Part shown: positions 1 through 8,085 of the stretch, piece by piece
Layout of the letters: every line of letters begins with the position of its first letter
Position numbering within the stretch: the first letter of the stretch is position 1
From: Nocardioides mangrovi
Lineage (GTDB): Bacteria; Actinomycetota; Actinomycetes; Propionibacteriales; Nocardioidaceae
Reading direction: 5' to 3'
Length of the DNA: 64,000 nucleotides
Assembly: GCF_020073815.1 (NCBI RefSeq)
Contig: NZ_JAIQZJ010000006.1
Span: forward strand, 124,001 to 188,000
Notes under the pieces: generated by a model
The model's input: the letters and a program-made list of their open reading frames with translations, nothing else
What the model was told of the DNA's origin: nothing
Databases searched by the model: none
Made by a program: the position numbers and the translations under genes

Positions 1-827
1 TCTACGCCAGCCTCAAGGACCTGTCCGAGGCGCTCGGGCCCAACGGCGTCAACAAGGACGGCACCCTCGACCACGTGCTCGCCGCCGGCGCCCACGCCCT
101 CAAGGGCAAGGGCAAGCTCGGCAACCAGATGCTCACCCAGCTCTCCCAGGCCGCCCAGACCTTCGGCGAGGGCAGCGGGCCGCTCTTCGACACGGTCAGC
201 CAGCTCGCCGACTTCACCACCACGCTGGCGCGCAACGACGCGTTCGTGCGCGCGTTCGTGAAGGACCTCGCCGGCGTCTCCGGTCAGCTCGCCGGCGAGC
301 GGACCGAGATCCAGCAGGCGCTCGGTGCGGTCGCCGACGCGGTCGGCACCGTCAAGTCCTTCGTCAACGACAACCGCGACGCCCTGGTGACCGACGTCGA
401 GAAGCTGACCCAGGTCATGAAGACGATCAACTCCGAGAAGGACAGCCTCGACACCGCGCTCCGGGTCGCCCCGACGGCGATCGGCAACCTCGCCCTCGCC
501 TACAACAACCGGACCGGCACCATCGGCTCGCGGATCGGGATCAGCGGCAACGTCTGGGACGCCGACGGGTTCCTCTGCGGCGTCGTCCAGCAGACCCAGC
601 TGCCGAAGACCAGCAAGGACCTCGCCTGCTCGCTCTTCAAGCAGCTCCTCGAGCCCGTCGAGGACCAGCTGCCGACGATCCCGCCGAGCGGCGCGGCCCG
701 CACCGCGACGGGGGAGTCGAGCCGCCACTCCGGCACGCACGCCCAGCGGCGCGCCGCCCAGGTCCAGAACCAGTACACCTCCACCGAGGACCCGACCCTC
801 GCCGGGTTGATGGGCGGGTCGTCGTGA
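1..827 (+). CDS. mceD: MCE family protein, MceD-like, 5' end missing
   Basis: This is the 3' part of an Mce subunit; the reading frame (codons from base 3) is open to the window edge, so the start lies upstream. Mce proteins form the periplasmic tunnel of actinobacterial lipid importers, and Mce4 imports cholesterol. The visible part is a long helical stretch followed by the motif NLALAYNNRTGTIGSR, typical of the end of the Mce C/D core, then a Cys-containing tail and a Pro/Ser/Thr-rich C terminus. It directly precedes the lipoprotein subunit with a GTGA overlap (824-827), the place of MceD in the A-B-C-D-E-F order. The nearby steroid genes suggest an Mce4-type system. The D assignment rests on order, not on a search. 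Confidence 0.85.
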   Translation, partial: YASLKDLSEALGPNGVNKDGTLDHVLAAGAHALKGKGKLGNQMLTQLSQAAQTFGEGSGPLFDTVSQLADFTTTLARNDAFVRAFVKDLAGVSGQLAGERTEIQQALGAVADAVGTVKSFVNDNRDALVTDVEKLTQVMKTINSEKDSLDTALRVAPTAIGNLALAYNNRTGTIGSRIGISGNVWDADGFLCGVVQQTQLPKTSKDLACSLFKQLLEPVEDQLPTIPPSGAARTATGESSRHSGTHAQRRAAQVQNQYTSTEDPTLAGLMGGSS

Positions 828-2149
828 CGGCCCGGCTCGCGCGCTGGGTGGCGCTGCTCACCGGCCTGGTCCTCCTCTCGGCCGGCTGCAAGTTCGACGG
901 CGCCTACGACCTGCCGCTGCCCGGCTCGCCGGTCGACGCCGGCAACTCCTACGAGGTCACCGCGGAGTTCCACGACATCCTCAACGTCGTCCCGAAGTCG
1001 CCGGTGATGGTCGACGACGTCACCGTCGGCGAGGTCACCGACGTCGAGCGGATCGGGTGGAACGCCAAGATCACCATGCGGATCAAGGACGACGTCGACC
1101 TCCCGGCCAACGCCATCGCCGACATCCGGCAGGTCAGCCTGCTCGGCGAGAAGTACGTCGCGCTCGAGCCCCCGTCGGACGGCTCGGCCGAGGGCAAGCT
1201 CGCGGACGGCGACAACATCCCGCTCTCCGCCACCGGTCGCAACCCCGAGGTGGAGGAGGTGCTCGGGGCGCTCTCGTTCCTGCTCAGCGGCGGTGGTGTC
1301 GGCCAGCTCGGCACCATCACCCACGAGCTCAACGAGGTGATGGACGGCCGCACCGACCGGCTGCGTCACCTGCTCGCCAACCTCGACAGCGTCGTCGGCA
1401 CCATCGACGACCAGAAGGACGACATCGTCAACGCGATGGACTCCCTCAACCACCTGACGTCCACGCTCAACAAGGAGAAGGACAACATCACGGGGGCGCT
1501 CGACGTCGCGGGTCCGGCCGTCCAGGTGCTCGCCGCCCAGCACGACGAGCTGATCGCGATGCTGACCTCCCTGCAGCGCCTCGGCGCCGTCGGCACGCGC
1601 GTGATCGGGCAGAGCAAGGACGACATCCTGGCCTCGCTCGACCACCTCCAGCCGATCCTCCAGCAGCTCTACAACGCGGGAGACAAGCTCGCGCCCGGCC
1701 TCAACCTGCTGGTCAGCTTCCCCTTCCCGAAGGAGGCCTCGGAGGTCGTCAAGGGCGACTACGCCAACACCTCCATCCGCGCCGACATCAACCTGGAGAA
1801 CCTCCTGCCGGCCGGCAGCTCCGGCGGTGGCATCCCGGGCGTCGATCCCGGCAAGACCGTCAACCAGGTGCTCAAGTGCCTGCGCAGCGGCGAGCTCACC
1901 AGCAAGGCCTGCCAGAAGGTCCTCAACTCCCTCAACCTGGTCAAGAAGCTCCGCAAGGCGTGCAAGAAGGACAAGTACGCCGACAACCCGGTCTGCACGA
2001 TCATCAACACACTGCCGGGGGCCGGCGGCCTGCTCGACGGCGTGGGCGGGGCGCTCGGCGGTCTGCTCGACGGCCTCGGCGACGCCCTCACCAGCGGCAC
2101 CGCGAGCAGCAAGCCGTCCGCGGACTCCCTCTTCGGAGGTGGGCAGTGA
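824..2149 (+). CDS. mceE: MCE family lipoprotein, MceE-like
   Basis: This is the lipoprotein subunit of the Mce lipid importer, 441 residues. The N terminus has a short basic region, a hydrophobic segment and a lipobox LSAGC with Cys22 as the lipidation site, as expected of the LprK/LprN (MceE) class. The MCE/MlaD domain follows (about residues 40-125, with LLGEKYVALEPP), then a long helical segment built from repeated D/N-L-(N/D)-x-hydrophobic heptads. The tail is rich in Cys, Gly and Lys. The GTG start overlaps the mceD stop, and mceF overlaps its own stop, so the genes are translationally coupled. It probably acts at the outer face of the cell membrane or periplasm in sterol or lipid transfer. 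Confidence 0.9.
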   Translation: MTARLARWVALLTGLVLLSAGCKFDGAYDLPLPGSPVDAGNSYEVTAEFHDILNVVPKSPVMVDDVTVGEVTDVERIGWNAKITMRIKDDVDLPANAIADIRQVSLLGEKYVALEPPSDGSAEGKLADGDNIPLSATGRNPEVEEVLGALSFLLSGGGVGQLGTITHELNEVMDGRTDRLRHLLANLDSVVGTIDDQKDDIVNAMDSLNHLTSTLNKEKDNITGALDVAGPAVQVLAAQHDELIAMLTSLQRLGAVGTRVIGQSKDDILASLDHLQPILQQLYNAGDKLAPGLNLLVSFPFPKEASEVVKGDYANTSIRADINLENLLPAGSSGGGIPGVDPGKTVNQVLKCLRSGELTSKACQKVLNSLNLVKKLRKACKKDKYADNPVCTIINTLPGAGGLLDGVGGALGGLLDGLGDALTSGTASSKPSADSLFGGGQ

Positions 2150-3411
2150 GCCACGGCATCAAGATCCGGATCGCGGCGTTCCTCGTGCTCAGCGCCGTCG
2201 GCATCGTCTACATGGCCGGCTCCTACCTCGGCCTGGTCGACCGCGTCCTCGGCCGGGGCCTCACCATCCACGCCACGCTCCCCACGTCGGGCGGCCTCTT
2301 CGAGGGCAGCGAGGTCACCTACCGCGGCGTGAAGATCGGCAAGGTCGCCAAGATGCAGGCGACCGAGGAGGGCGTCACCCTCGACCTCGCGCTCGAGGAC
2401 GGCACCCAGCTGCCCTCGGACTCGCCGATGTACGTCCACAACCTCTCGGCGGTCGGCGAGCAGTACCTCGACTTCGAGCCGCCGAACGACGACGGGCCGT
2501 ACGCCGAGGCGGGCGACACGCTGCACGGCACCGCGGACTCGCTGCCCGTCGACGAGGGCGACCTGCTCGTCGAGCTCAACAAGTTCGTGAGCTCGGTGGA
2601 CAAGAAGAACCTCCAGGTGGTCGTCAAGGAGCTCGGCGACATGTTCGACGACACCGGCCGGCCGCTGCAGCGCCTCCTCGACAACGGCAGCGCCTTCATC
2701 CGCGAGGCCGCCGCGCACACCGACGACACGATCCGGCTGCTCGACCAGGGCAAGCGGGTGCTGCGCACCCAGCAGGGCCAGAGCGAGAACATCCGCAGCC
2801 TGGCCAGCAACCTCAACAGCCTGACCGGCGCCCTGGCGGCGAGCGACGACGACCTGAACGACGTCCTCGACGGCACCCCGGGCACCGCCCGCGCGATCGA
2901 CGGGCTGCTCAAGGACCTCGAGCCGACGCTGCCGGTGCTGCTGGCCAACGCGGTCAGCGTCAACCAGGTCGTGATGACCCACCTGGCGGGCACGGAGCAG
3001 CTGTTGGTGACCTACCCGCGGGTGATCTCGGCGGGGTTCACGGGCACGCCGGGTGACGGCTACGGCCACGTCAACCTGCAGTTCGACCAGACCCCGCCGT
3101 GCTCGGAGGGCTACAAGCCGCGCAGCCAGTGGCGCTCGCCGCAGGACCTCACGGACTCGCCGATCTACCCGGCGCAGTGCACGAGCGGGCCGCCGTACGT
3201 CATGCGTGGTCCGAAGTACTCGCCCGACGAGTCGGGCAACAGCTCGCCGGGGCGCGTCTACCGTTCGTCCTACGACCCCGGGACGGGGGTCGTCGACGGA
3301 GCGGTCGACCGGCACGGCAACGCCGTGCACCTCATCGACCCGAGCAACCTGTCGCTCCTGGGAGGGAACGCATGGAAGTGGCTGTTGGCAGGTCCGGTGA
3401 CGGACTGGTGA
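2146..3411 (+). CDS. mceF: MCE family protein, MceF-like
   Basis: This is the last core Mce subunit, 421 residues from the GTG at 2146, which overlaps the mceE stop and has a GGAGGT ribosome site at 2135-2140. An N-terminal membrane helix (about residues 7-29) anchors the protein. The MCE domain follows (LFEGSEVTYRGVKIGKV and VGEQYLDFEPP), then a long alpha-helical tunnel segment. The C-terminal part (about 300-421) contains Cys and Pro-rich sequence as in MceF proteins. With the neighbouring lipoprotein and Mce-associated proteins it would form the extracytoplasmic part of a lipid or sterol importer whose YrbE permeases lie outside the window. Confidence 0.9.
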   Translation: MSHGIKIRIAAFLVLSAVGIVYMAGSYLGLVDRVLGRGLTIHATLPTSGGLFEGSEVTYRGVKIGKVAKMQATEEGVTLDLALEDGTQLPSDSPMYVHNLSAVGEQYLDFEPPNDDGPYAEAGDTLHGTADSLPVDEGDLLVELNKFVSSVDKKNLQVVVKELGDMFDDTGRPLQRLLDNGSAFIREAAAHTDDTIRLLDQGKRVLRTQQGQSENIRSLASNLNSLTGALAASDDDLNDVLDGTPGTARAIDGLLKDLEPTLPVLLANAVSVNQVVMTHLAGTEQLLVTYPRVISAGFTGTPGDGYGHVNLQFDQTPPCSEGYKPRSQWRSPQDLTDSPIYPAQCTSGPPYVMRGPKYSPDESGNSSPGRVYRSSYDPGTGVVDGAVDRHGNAVHLIDPSNLSLLGGNAWKWLLAGPVTDW

Positions 3412-3929
3412 GCTCCACCGGACGACGGCCGGGCCGGGTGACCCTGATCGCCCTCGGCCTGGTGACGCTGCTGCTGGCCGCGCTCTGCGTGGTCGGCGGC
3501 GTGCTCGTCGTCCGCGAGCACCAGGACCGGCAGGACGCCGCCGACGACCAGGCGCGCTACGGCGACGTGCTGGCCTCGGCCCGCGCCGAGGTCGAGGCGA
3601 TGATCAACATCGACTACCAGGACGCCCAGGCGAGCATGGACGCGGTCGCGGCGGGCGCGACCGGCGACTTCGCGAAGCAGTACGACAAGAAGACGCCCGG
3701 GGTGCTCGACCAGCTGAAGAAGGCCCGGTCGGTGATGGACGGGAAGGTGCTCTGGGCCGGGGTGGAGGACATCGACGCCGACTCCGCCACCGTGATCGCG
3801 GCGACCACCGGCACGGTCAGCAACGCCAACACGGGGGACAAGCCGGTCGCCCGCAGCTTCCGGATCAAGGTGAGCCTGGTCCGCGAGGACGGCGCCTGGA
3901 AGACGTCCGACCTGGAGTTCGTGTCGTGA
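3372..3929 (+). CDS. Mce-associated membrane protein (first)
   Basis: This is a 185-residue protein with a basic N terminus, one membrane helix (about residues 23-47) and an extracytoplasmic domain resembling the SnoaL/NTF2-like fold of Mas/Mam proteins that stabilise Mce complexes. The ATG at 3372 has a good site, GGAGGG at 3361-3366 with 5-nt spacing, but this start overlaps mceF by 40 nt. The alternative GTG at 3408 gives the GTGA overlap usual in this operon but has no clear ribosome site. Next to it is a second protein of the same type. The exact role is unknown; position and architecture support the family name. Confidence 0.82.
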   Translation: MEVAVGRSGDGLVSSTGRRPGRVTLIALGLVTLLLAALCVVGGVLVVREHQDRQDAADDQARYGDVLASARAEVEAMINIDYQDAQASMDAVAAGATGDFAKQYDKKTPGVLDQLKKARSVMDGKVLWAGVEDIDADSATVIAATTGTVSNANTGDKPVARSFRIKVSLVREDGAWKTSDLEFVS

Positions 3930-4651
3930 GCGGCGACAGGCGCAGGCTGCGCTCCAGCAACCCGTCCGGCCGGCCGCGGAAGGTCGCCGGGCAGCGGCCC
4001 ACCCCGGACGGCGAGCCGGGGTCCGCCGAGGAGCCGGTGGTCGAGCCCGACGCGATCCCCGTGGAGGAGGCAGGGGACACCCCGCCGCCGTCCGTGCCGC
4101 CCCCGAGTGACGACACGCCGGACGAGCCGCAGCCTCGGCGCCGCAGCCGGCTGCTGATCGGCTTCGTGGCGGCGATCGTGATGCTCGCGCTGGTCGCGGC
4201 CGGCGAGATCGTCTACCTGGTCCGGGACCCGGACCCGACCGTGTCGGCCTCGCGGCCGGTGGTCACCGGCGACGTGACGACCCGTGCCGCGGTCGACGCG
4301 GCGGCCCGCTCGGTGGAGCAGATCCTGTCGACGACGTACCAGGACTACGACAACCAGGTCGACCAGGCGACGTCCAAGATGACCGACACCTTCGCCGAGC
4401 AGTACCGCACCACCGCGGAGGGGCTCGCCGACAAGTACGCCGCCGAGAAGCTGAAGATCACCGTCAAGGCGGTCGACCAGGGCGTGTCGCAGGCCTCCGG
4501 CAACGAGGTGCAGGCGCTGCTCTTCCTCAACCAGTACGTCGAGAAGGTCGAGAAGGGGCAGCCGAAGACCGGGGTGGCGCAGTACCGCGCGCTGGTGACC
4601 GTGGTGCACACCGACCACGGATGGCTGGTGTCGAACATCGAGACGCAGTAG
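3926..4651 (+). CDS. Mce-associated membrane protein (second)
   Basis: This 241-residue protein starts at a GTG overlapping the previous stop. Residues 1-75 are a low-complexity cytoplasmic segment rich in Pro, Glu, Asp and Arg. One membrane helix follows (about 76-98), then a mixed alpha/beta extracytoplasmic domain of about 140 residues similar in layout to its neighbour (a YQDYDNQVDQATSKMTDTFAEQY helix region, then a strand-rich end). It closes the mce operon; the next 60 bases hold a KstR operator and the promoter of the next unit. Family membership is inferred from position and architecture. Confidence 0.8.
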   Translation: MSGDRRRLRSSNPSGRPRKVAGQRPTPDGEPGSAEEPVVEPDAIPVEEAGDTPPPSVPPPSDDTPDEPQPRRRSRLLIGFVAAIVMLALVAAGEIVYLVRDPDPTVSASRPVVTGDVTTRAAVDAAARSVEQILSTTYQDYDNQVDQATSKMTDTFAEQYRTTAEGLADKYAAEKLKITVKAVDQGVSQASGNEVQALLFLNQYVEKVEKGQPKTGVAQYRALVTVVHTDHGWLVSNIETQ

Positions 4652-4663
4652 GGTTCCGAAAAC

Positions 4664-4679
4664 TAGAACACGTTATAGT
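4664..4679 (+). promoter_or_regulatory. KstR operator with overlapping -10 element
   Basis: TAGAACACGTTATA (4664-4677) matches all fixed positions of the KstR consensus TNNAACNNGTTNNA. TATAGT (4674-4679) fits a -10 box, putting the transcript start near 4686 and the site in a position to block transcription of the ferredoxin reductase operon starting at 4715. Operator binding is inferred from the match and from a kstR gene in the same window. Confidence 0.85.
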
Positions 4680-4714
4680 TGAAGCGTGACCCCTCGAGGA
4701 GAAGGATCGCCCGC

Positions 4715-5692
4715 GTGACCGCGCAGTCCGTCGACACCGACCTCCTCGTCATCGGCGCAGGCCCCACGGGCCTGTTCGCCACCTACTACGCAGGCTTCCG
4801 CGGCATGCGGGTCGCCGTGGTCGACTCGCTGCCCGAGCTCGGCGGCCAGATCACGGCCATGTACCCCGAGAAGGCGATCCTCGACGTCGCGGGCTTCCCG
4901 ACCGTCAAGGGCCGCGAGCTCGTCGAGGGGCTGGTCGAGCAGGCCTCGACCGCGGAGCCGACGTACCTCCTCGAGCGCACCGCCGCGAGCCTCACCGAGG
5001 ACGCCGACGGCGTCACCGTCGGGCTCGACGACGGCACCGAGGTCCGGGCCAAGGCGGTGCTGATCACCGCGGGCATCGGCAAGTTCAGCCCGCGGCCGCT
5101 GCCGGCCGGCGAGGACTGGATCGGCCGTGGCCTCGAGTTCTTCGTGCCCAGCTTCCAGCCGTACGCCGGCAAGGACGTCGTCATCGTCGGCGGCGGGGAC
5201 AGCGCGTTCGACTGGGCGCTGCACCTCGAGCCGGTGGCCGCCTCGATCACCCTGGTGCACCGCCGCGACGCGTTCCGGGCCCACGAGCGCACCGTCGAGG
5301 CGGTCCGCGCCTCACGGGTGGAGATCGTGACCAAGGCCGAGGTCTCCGCGATCCACGGCAACGGCACCGTCGAGTCGGTCGACATCACCGTCGAGGGGGA
5401 GACCACCACCCGGCCCGCGCAGGCGATCGTGGCCGCCCTGGGCTTCGTGGCCGACCTCGGACCGATCCAGCAGTGGGGGATCGAGGTGCAGAAGCGGCAC
5501 GTCGTCGTCGACCCGTCGATGCGCACCAACCTCACCCGGGTCTTCGCCGCCGGCGACATCACGGAGTACCCCGGCAAGGTCCGGCTGATCGCCGTCGGCT
5601 TCGGCGAGGCCGCGACGGCGGTCAACAACGCAGCGGTCGTGATCGACCCGAGCGCCCACGTGTTCCCCGGTCACTCCTCGGAAGGGAGCTAG
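4715..5692 (+). CDS. FAD-dependent ferredoxin-NADP reductase (type 2, TrxR-like)
   Basis: This 325-residue flavoprotein has an N-terminal FAD-binding motif VIGAGPTGLFA (residues 12-22) and a central NADPH motif VGGGDSAFDWA (158-168). The CxxC redox pair of thioredoxin reductases is absent from the NADPH domain, which marks the YumC/type 2 ferredoxin-NADP reductase group. The GTG at 4715 was chosen because GAGGAGAAGG (4696-4705) lies just upstream; an upstream TTG at 4679 would fall in the promoter. A 3Fe-4S ferredoxin gene follows after 3 nt, so the pair probably passes electrons from NADPH to a steroid monooxygenase (P450 or KshA) encoded elsewhere. First gene of a KstR-controlled operon. 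Confidence 0.85.
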   Translation: MTAQSVDTDLLVIGAGPTGLFATYYAGFRGMRVAVVDSLPELGGQITAMYPEKAILDVAGFPTVKGRELVEGLVEQASTAEPTYLLERTAASLTEDADGVTVGLDDGTEVRAKAVLITAGIGKFSPRPLPAGEDWIGRGLEFFVPSFQPYAGKDVVIVGGGDSAFDWALHLEPVAASITLVHRRDAFRAHERTVEAVRASRVEIVTKAEVSAIHGNGTVESVDITVEGETTTRPAQAIVAALGFVADLGPIQQWGIEVQKRHVVVDPSMRTNLTRVFAAGDITEYPGKVRLIAVGFGEAATAVNNAAVVIDPSAHVFPGHSSEGS

Positions 5693-5695
5693 GAA

Positions 5696-5887
5696 ATGAA
5701 GATCAAGGTCGACTTCGACCTGTGCGAGTCCAACGCACTGTGCGAGGCGATGGCGCCCGAGGTGTTCGAGCTGGACGACGACGACTACCTCCAGCTCAAG
5801 ACCGAGGAGACCACGCCCGAGAACATCGAGGCCGTGAAGCGCGCGGTCGCCGCGTGCCCGCGCGCCGCCATCTCCCTGGAGGACTAG
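5696..5887 (+). CDS. fdxD: 3Fe-4S ferredoxin (FdxD-like)
   Basis: This is a 63-residue acidic ferredoxin. Its cysteines are arranged as C-x5-C (LCESNALCEAM, near residues 10-16) and a later C-P (ACPRAAISL). That is three ligands, as in P450-type [3Fe-4S] ferredoxins that lack the fourth cysteine. It follows its likely reductase by 3 nt and precedes an Hsd4A-like SDR. From memory, M. tuberculosis Rv3503c (fdxD) is next to Rv3502c (hsd4A) in the KstR regulon, so both sequence type and neighbours agree. The likely role is electron carrier to a steroid-oxidising P450. The symbol is by synteny. Confidence 0.88.
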   Translation: MKIKVDFDLCESNALCEAMAPEVFELDDDDYLQLKTEETTPENIEAVKRAVAACPRAAISLED

Positions 5888-5890
5888 GAC

Positions 5891-6802
5891 TTGAGCACCT
5901 CTCTCGACGGCAAGACCTCACTGGACGGGAAGGTCGCGATCGTCACCGGGGCCGGAGCCGGCCTCGGGCGTGCCGAGGCGCTGGCCCTGGCCGACGCCGG
6001 GGCGCGGGTCGTGCTCAACGACCTCCCCGGTGGCGCCGACGAGGCGGCCGAGGAGATCCGCTCCCGCGGCGGCGAGGCCACCATCGTCACCGGCGACGTG
6101 GGGGAGCGGGCCACCGCCGACGCCATGGTCGCCGCGGCGGTCGACGGCTTCGGCGGGCTCGACATCGTGGTCAACAACGCGGGCGTGACCCGCGACCGGA
6201 TGCTCTTCAACATGTCCGACGAGGAGTGGGACCAGGTGGTGCACATCCACCTGCGCGGCCACTTCCTGCTGACCCGCAACGCCGCGGCGTACTGGCGCGC
6301 GCGGGCGAAGGAGTCCGGCCCGGTCGGGGCGAGCGTGGTCAACACCGCATCCGAGGCCTTCCTCTCGGGCCCGCCCGGACAGGCCAACTACGGCGCCGCC
6401 AAGGCCGGCATCGCCGCGCTGACGGTCTCGACCGCGCGGGCGATGGGCAGCAGCGGCGTCCGCGCCAACGCGATCTGCCCGCGGGCGCGCACCGCGATGA
6501 CCGCGCAGGTCTTCGGCGAGGACACCTCGGGCGAGGAGGTCGACCCCTACTCGCCCGACCACGTCGCGCCCGTGGTCGCCTACCTCGCCTCACCGGCCGC
6601 CGAGCGGATCACCGGCCAGGTCTTCGTCGTCTACGGCGGGATGGTGGCGCTCGTCGCCGCTCCCGTCGTCGAGCAGCGCTTCGACAAGTCCGGGCTGCTG
6701 TGGACCGCCGACGACCTCGACAAGCAGCTCGGCGGCTACTTCACCGACCGGGATCCCTCCCTCGGCTTCGCCGCCGACTCGATCATGAAGCTGAAGGTGT
6801 GA
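5891..6802 (+). CDS. hsd4A: 17-beta-hydroxysteroid / 3-hydroxyacyl-CoA dehydrogenase, SDR (Hsd4A-like)
   Basis: This 303-residue short-chain dehydrogenase carries TGAGAGLGR (19-27) for NAD(P) and the catalytic set Ser154, Tyr167, Lys171. The extra 50 residues at the C terminus, ending in a tail like that of MFE-2/HSD17B4 dehydrogenases, set it apart from ordinary FabG. Such enzymes oxidise the 3-hydroxyacyl-CoA intermediate in sterol side-chain beta-oxidation. The start is a TTG, chosen because GGAGGAC (5878-5884) sits about 6 nt upstream and no ATG or GTG fits. It lies 3 nt after the ferredoxin gene, matching the Rv3502c-Rv3503c pair of M. tuberculosis. Confidence 0.83.
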   Translation: MSTSLDGKTSLDGKVAIVTGAGAGLGRAEALALADAGARVVLNDLPGGADEAAEEIRSRGGEATIVTGDVGERATADAMVAAAVDGFGGLDIVVNNAGVTRDRMLFNMSDEEWDQVVHIHLRGHFLLTRNAAAYWRARAKESGPVGASVVNTASEAFLSGPPGQANYGAAKAGIAALTVSTARAMGSSGVRANAICPRARTAMTAQVFGEDTSGEEVDPYSPDHVAPVVAYLASPAAERITGQVFVVYGGMVALVAAPVVEQRFDKSGLLWTADDLDKQLGGYFTDRDPSLGFAADSIMKLKV

Positions 6803-6804
6803 GC

Positions 6805-7569
6805 ATGGCTGGCAATGGACGACTGGCAGGCAAGGTCGCGATCGTCACCGGTGGCGCGATGGGGCAGGGCGCCGAGATCGTCCGGCAGTTCGTCGCCGAG
6901 GGTGCGAGGGTCGTGATCGCCGACGTCGCCAAGGAGCAGGGCCAGGCGCTCGCGGACGAGCTGGGCGCCGACGCCCACTTCGCGGCGCACGACGTCAGCG
7001 ACGCCGCCTCCTGGGCGACGCTCGTCGAGGACGCCAACGCCCGCTTCGGGCCGGTCAACGTGCTCGCCAACAACGCCGGCATCCTCCGCTTCGGCGAGAT
7101 CGAGAAGATGCCCGGCGACGAGGTCGAGCTGCTCTGGCGGATCAACCAGATGGGCTGCTTCCTCGGCATGCAGGCGGTCACCCGCACGATGCGCAAGAAC
7201 GGCGGCGGCTCGATCATCAACGCCTCGTCCGTCGAGGGCCTCGCGGGCATGCCGGGCTGCACGGCGTACGCCGCGACGAAGTGGGCGATCCGTGGCATGA
7301 CCAAGTGCGCGGCGATGGAGCTCGGGCCCAAGGGCATCCGGGTCAACTCCGTGCACCCGGGCATGATCGACACCCCGATGACCCGCGTGCACGGCGGCGA
7401 CGCCGCCATGGAGTACGGCGCCTCGAAGGTGCCGCTGCGCCGGGTCGGCCACCCCGAGGACATCGCCCCGCTCTACGTCTTCCTCGCCAGCGACGAGTCG
7501 TCGTACATCAACGGCGCCGAGATCGCGATCGACGGCGGCGTCACCTCGACCCACGGCTTCGGCGGCTAG
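6805..7569 (+). CDS. SDR family oxidoreductase, hydroxysteroid dehydrogenase-like
   Basis: This is a 254-residue classical short-chain dehydrogenase with TGGAMGQG (15-22), NNAG (89-92), and catalytic Ser141/142, Tyr155 and Lys159. The fold and length fit 3-alpha/20-beta-hydroxysteroid dehydrogenases (FabG3 type). Many SDRs look alike, so the substrate is inferred mainly from the KstR-controlled operon. It starts 2 nt after the Hsd4A-like gene. Confidence 0.75.
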   Translation: MAGNGRLAGKVAIVTGGAMGQGAEIVRQFVAEGARVVIADVAKEQGQALADELGADAHFAAHDVSDAASWATLVEDANARFGPVNVLANNAGILRFGEIEKMPGDEVELLWRINQMGCFLGMQAVTRTMRKNGGGSIINASSVEGLAGMPGCTAYAATKWAIRGMTKCAAMELGPKGIRVNSVHPGMIDTPMTRVHGGDAAMEYGASKVPLRRVGHPEDIAPLYVFLASDESSYINGAEIAIDGGVTSTHGFGG

Positions 7570-7579
7570 GCGGCCTGGC

Positions 7580-8077
7580 GTGGCCAACCAGCGCGGCCAG
7601 GTCGTGATGTCCGACGACGAGGTCGCGGAGTTCCTGGTCCAGCAGCGGTCCTCGACGTTCGGCACCTTCGGCCGTGACGGACAGATCCACCTCGTCGGCA
7701 TGTGGTACGCCGTCATCGACGGCGTGATCTGGTTCGAGACCAAGAAGAAGGCCCAGAAGACCGTCAACCTGCGGCGCGACCCGCGCTGCTCCTTCCTGGT
7801 CGAGGCGGGGCACACCTACGACCAGCTCCGGGGCGTGGCCATCGAGGGCACCGCCGAGGTGGTCGAGGACGAGGCCGTCGTCTGGGACGTCTGCGTGAAC
7901 ATCTTCGAGCGCTACAACGGCGAGTACACCGAGGAGATGAAGCCGTTCGTGGAGTTCATGGCCCACAACCGCGCCGCCGTCCGGCTGGACGCCGGGCGGG
8001 TGCGGTCGTGGGACCACCGCAAGCTCGGCCTGCCGGCCATGGAGGTCGGCGGCTCCACCGCGGCCTTCCTCGAGTAG
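7580..8077 (+). CDS. Pyridoxamine 5'-phosphate oxidase family protein (flavin/F420 split barrel)
   Basis: This 165-residue protein is predicted to adopt the FMN-binding split-barrel fold: RSSTFGTFGRDGQIHLVGMWY, then strands IWFETKKKAQKTVNLRRDPR and the VEAG(H)TYDQLRGVAIEGTAEV core typical of the PPOX/F420-dependent reductase superfamily. The GTG start at 7580 has only a weak ribosome site; an ATG at 7607 is possible. It is in line with the steroid operon (10-nt gap before, 8 nt after), so a reductase acting on a steroid or quinone-like intermediate is possible, but no substrate can be read from the sequence. Confidence 0.72.
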   Translation: MANQRGQVVMSDDEVAEFLVQQRSSTFGTFGRDGQIHLVGMWYAVIDGVIWFETKKKAQKTVNLRRDPRCSFLVEAGHTYDQLRGVAIEGTAEVVEDEAVVWDVCVNIFERYNGEYTEEMKPFVEFMAHNRAAVRLDAGRVRSWDHRKLGLPAMEVGGSTAAFLE

Positions 8078-8085
8078 GGCCGCCG

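Noticed and set aside
4679..4714. TTG start of the ferredoxin reductase inside the promoter
   Set aside because: It lies at the -10 box. The GTG at 4715 with GAGGAGAAGG upstream is better.
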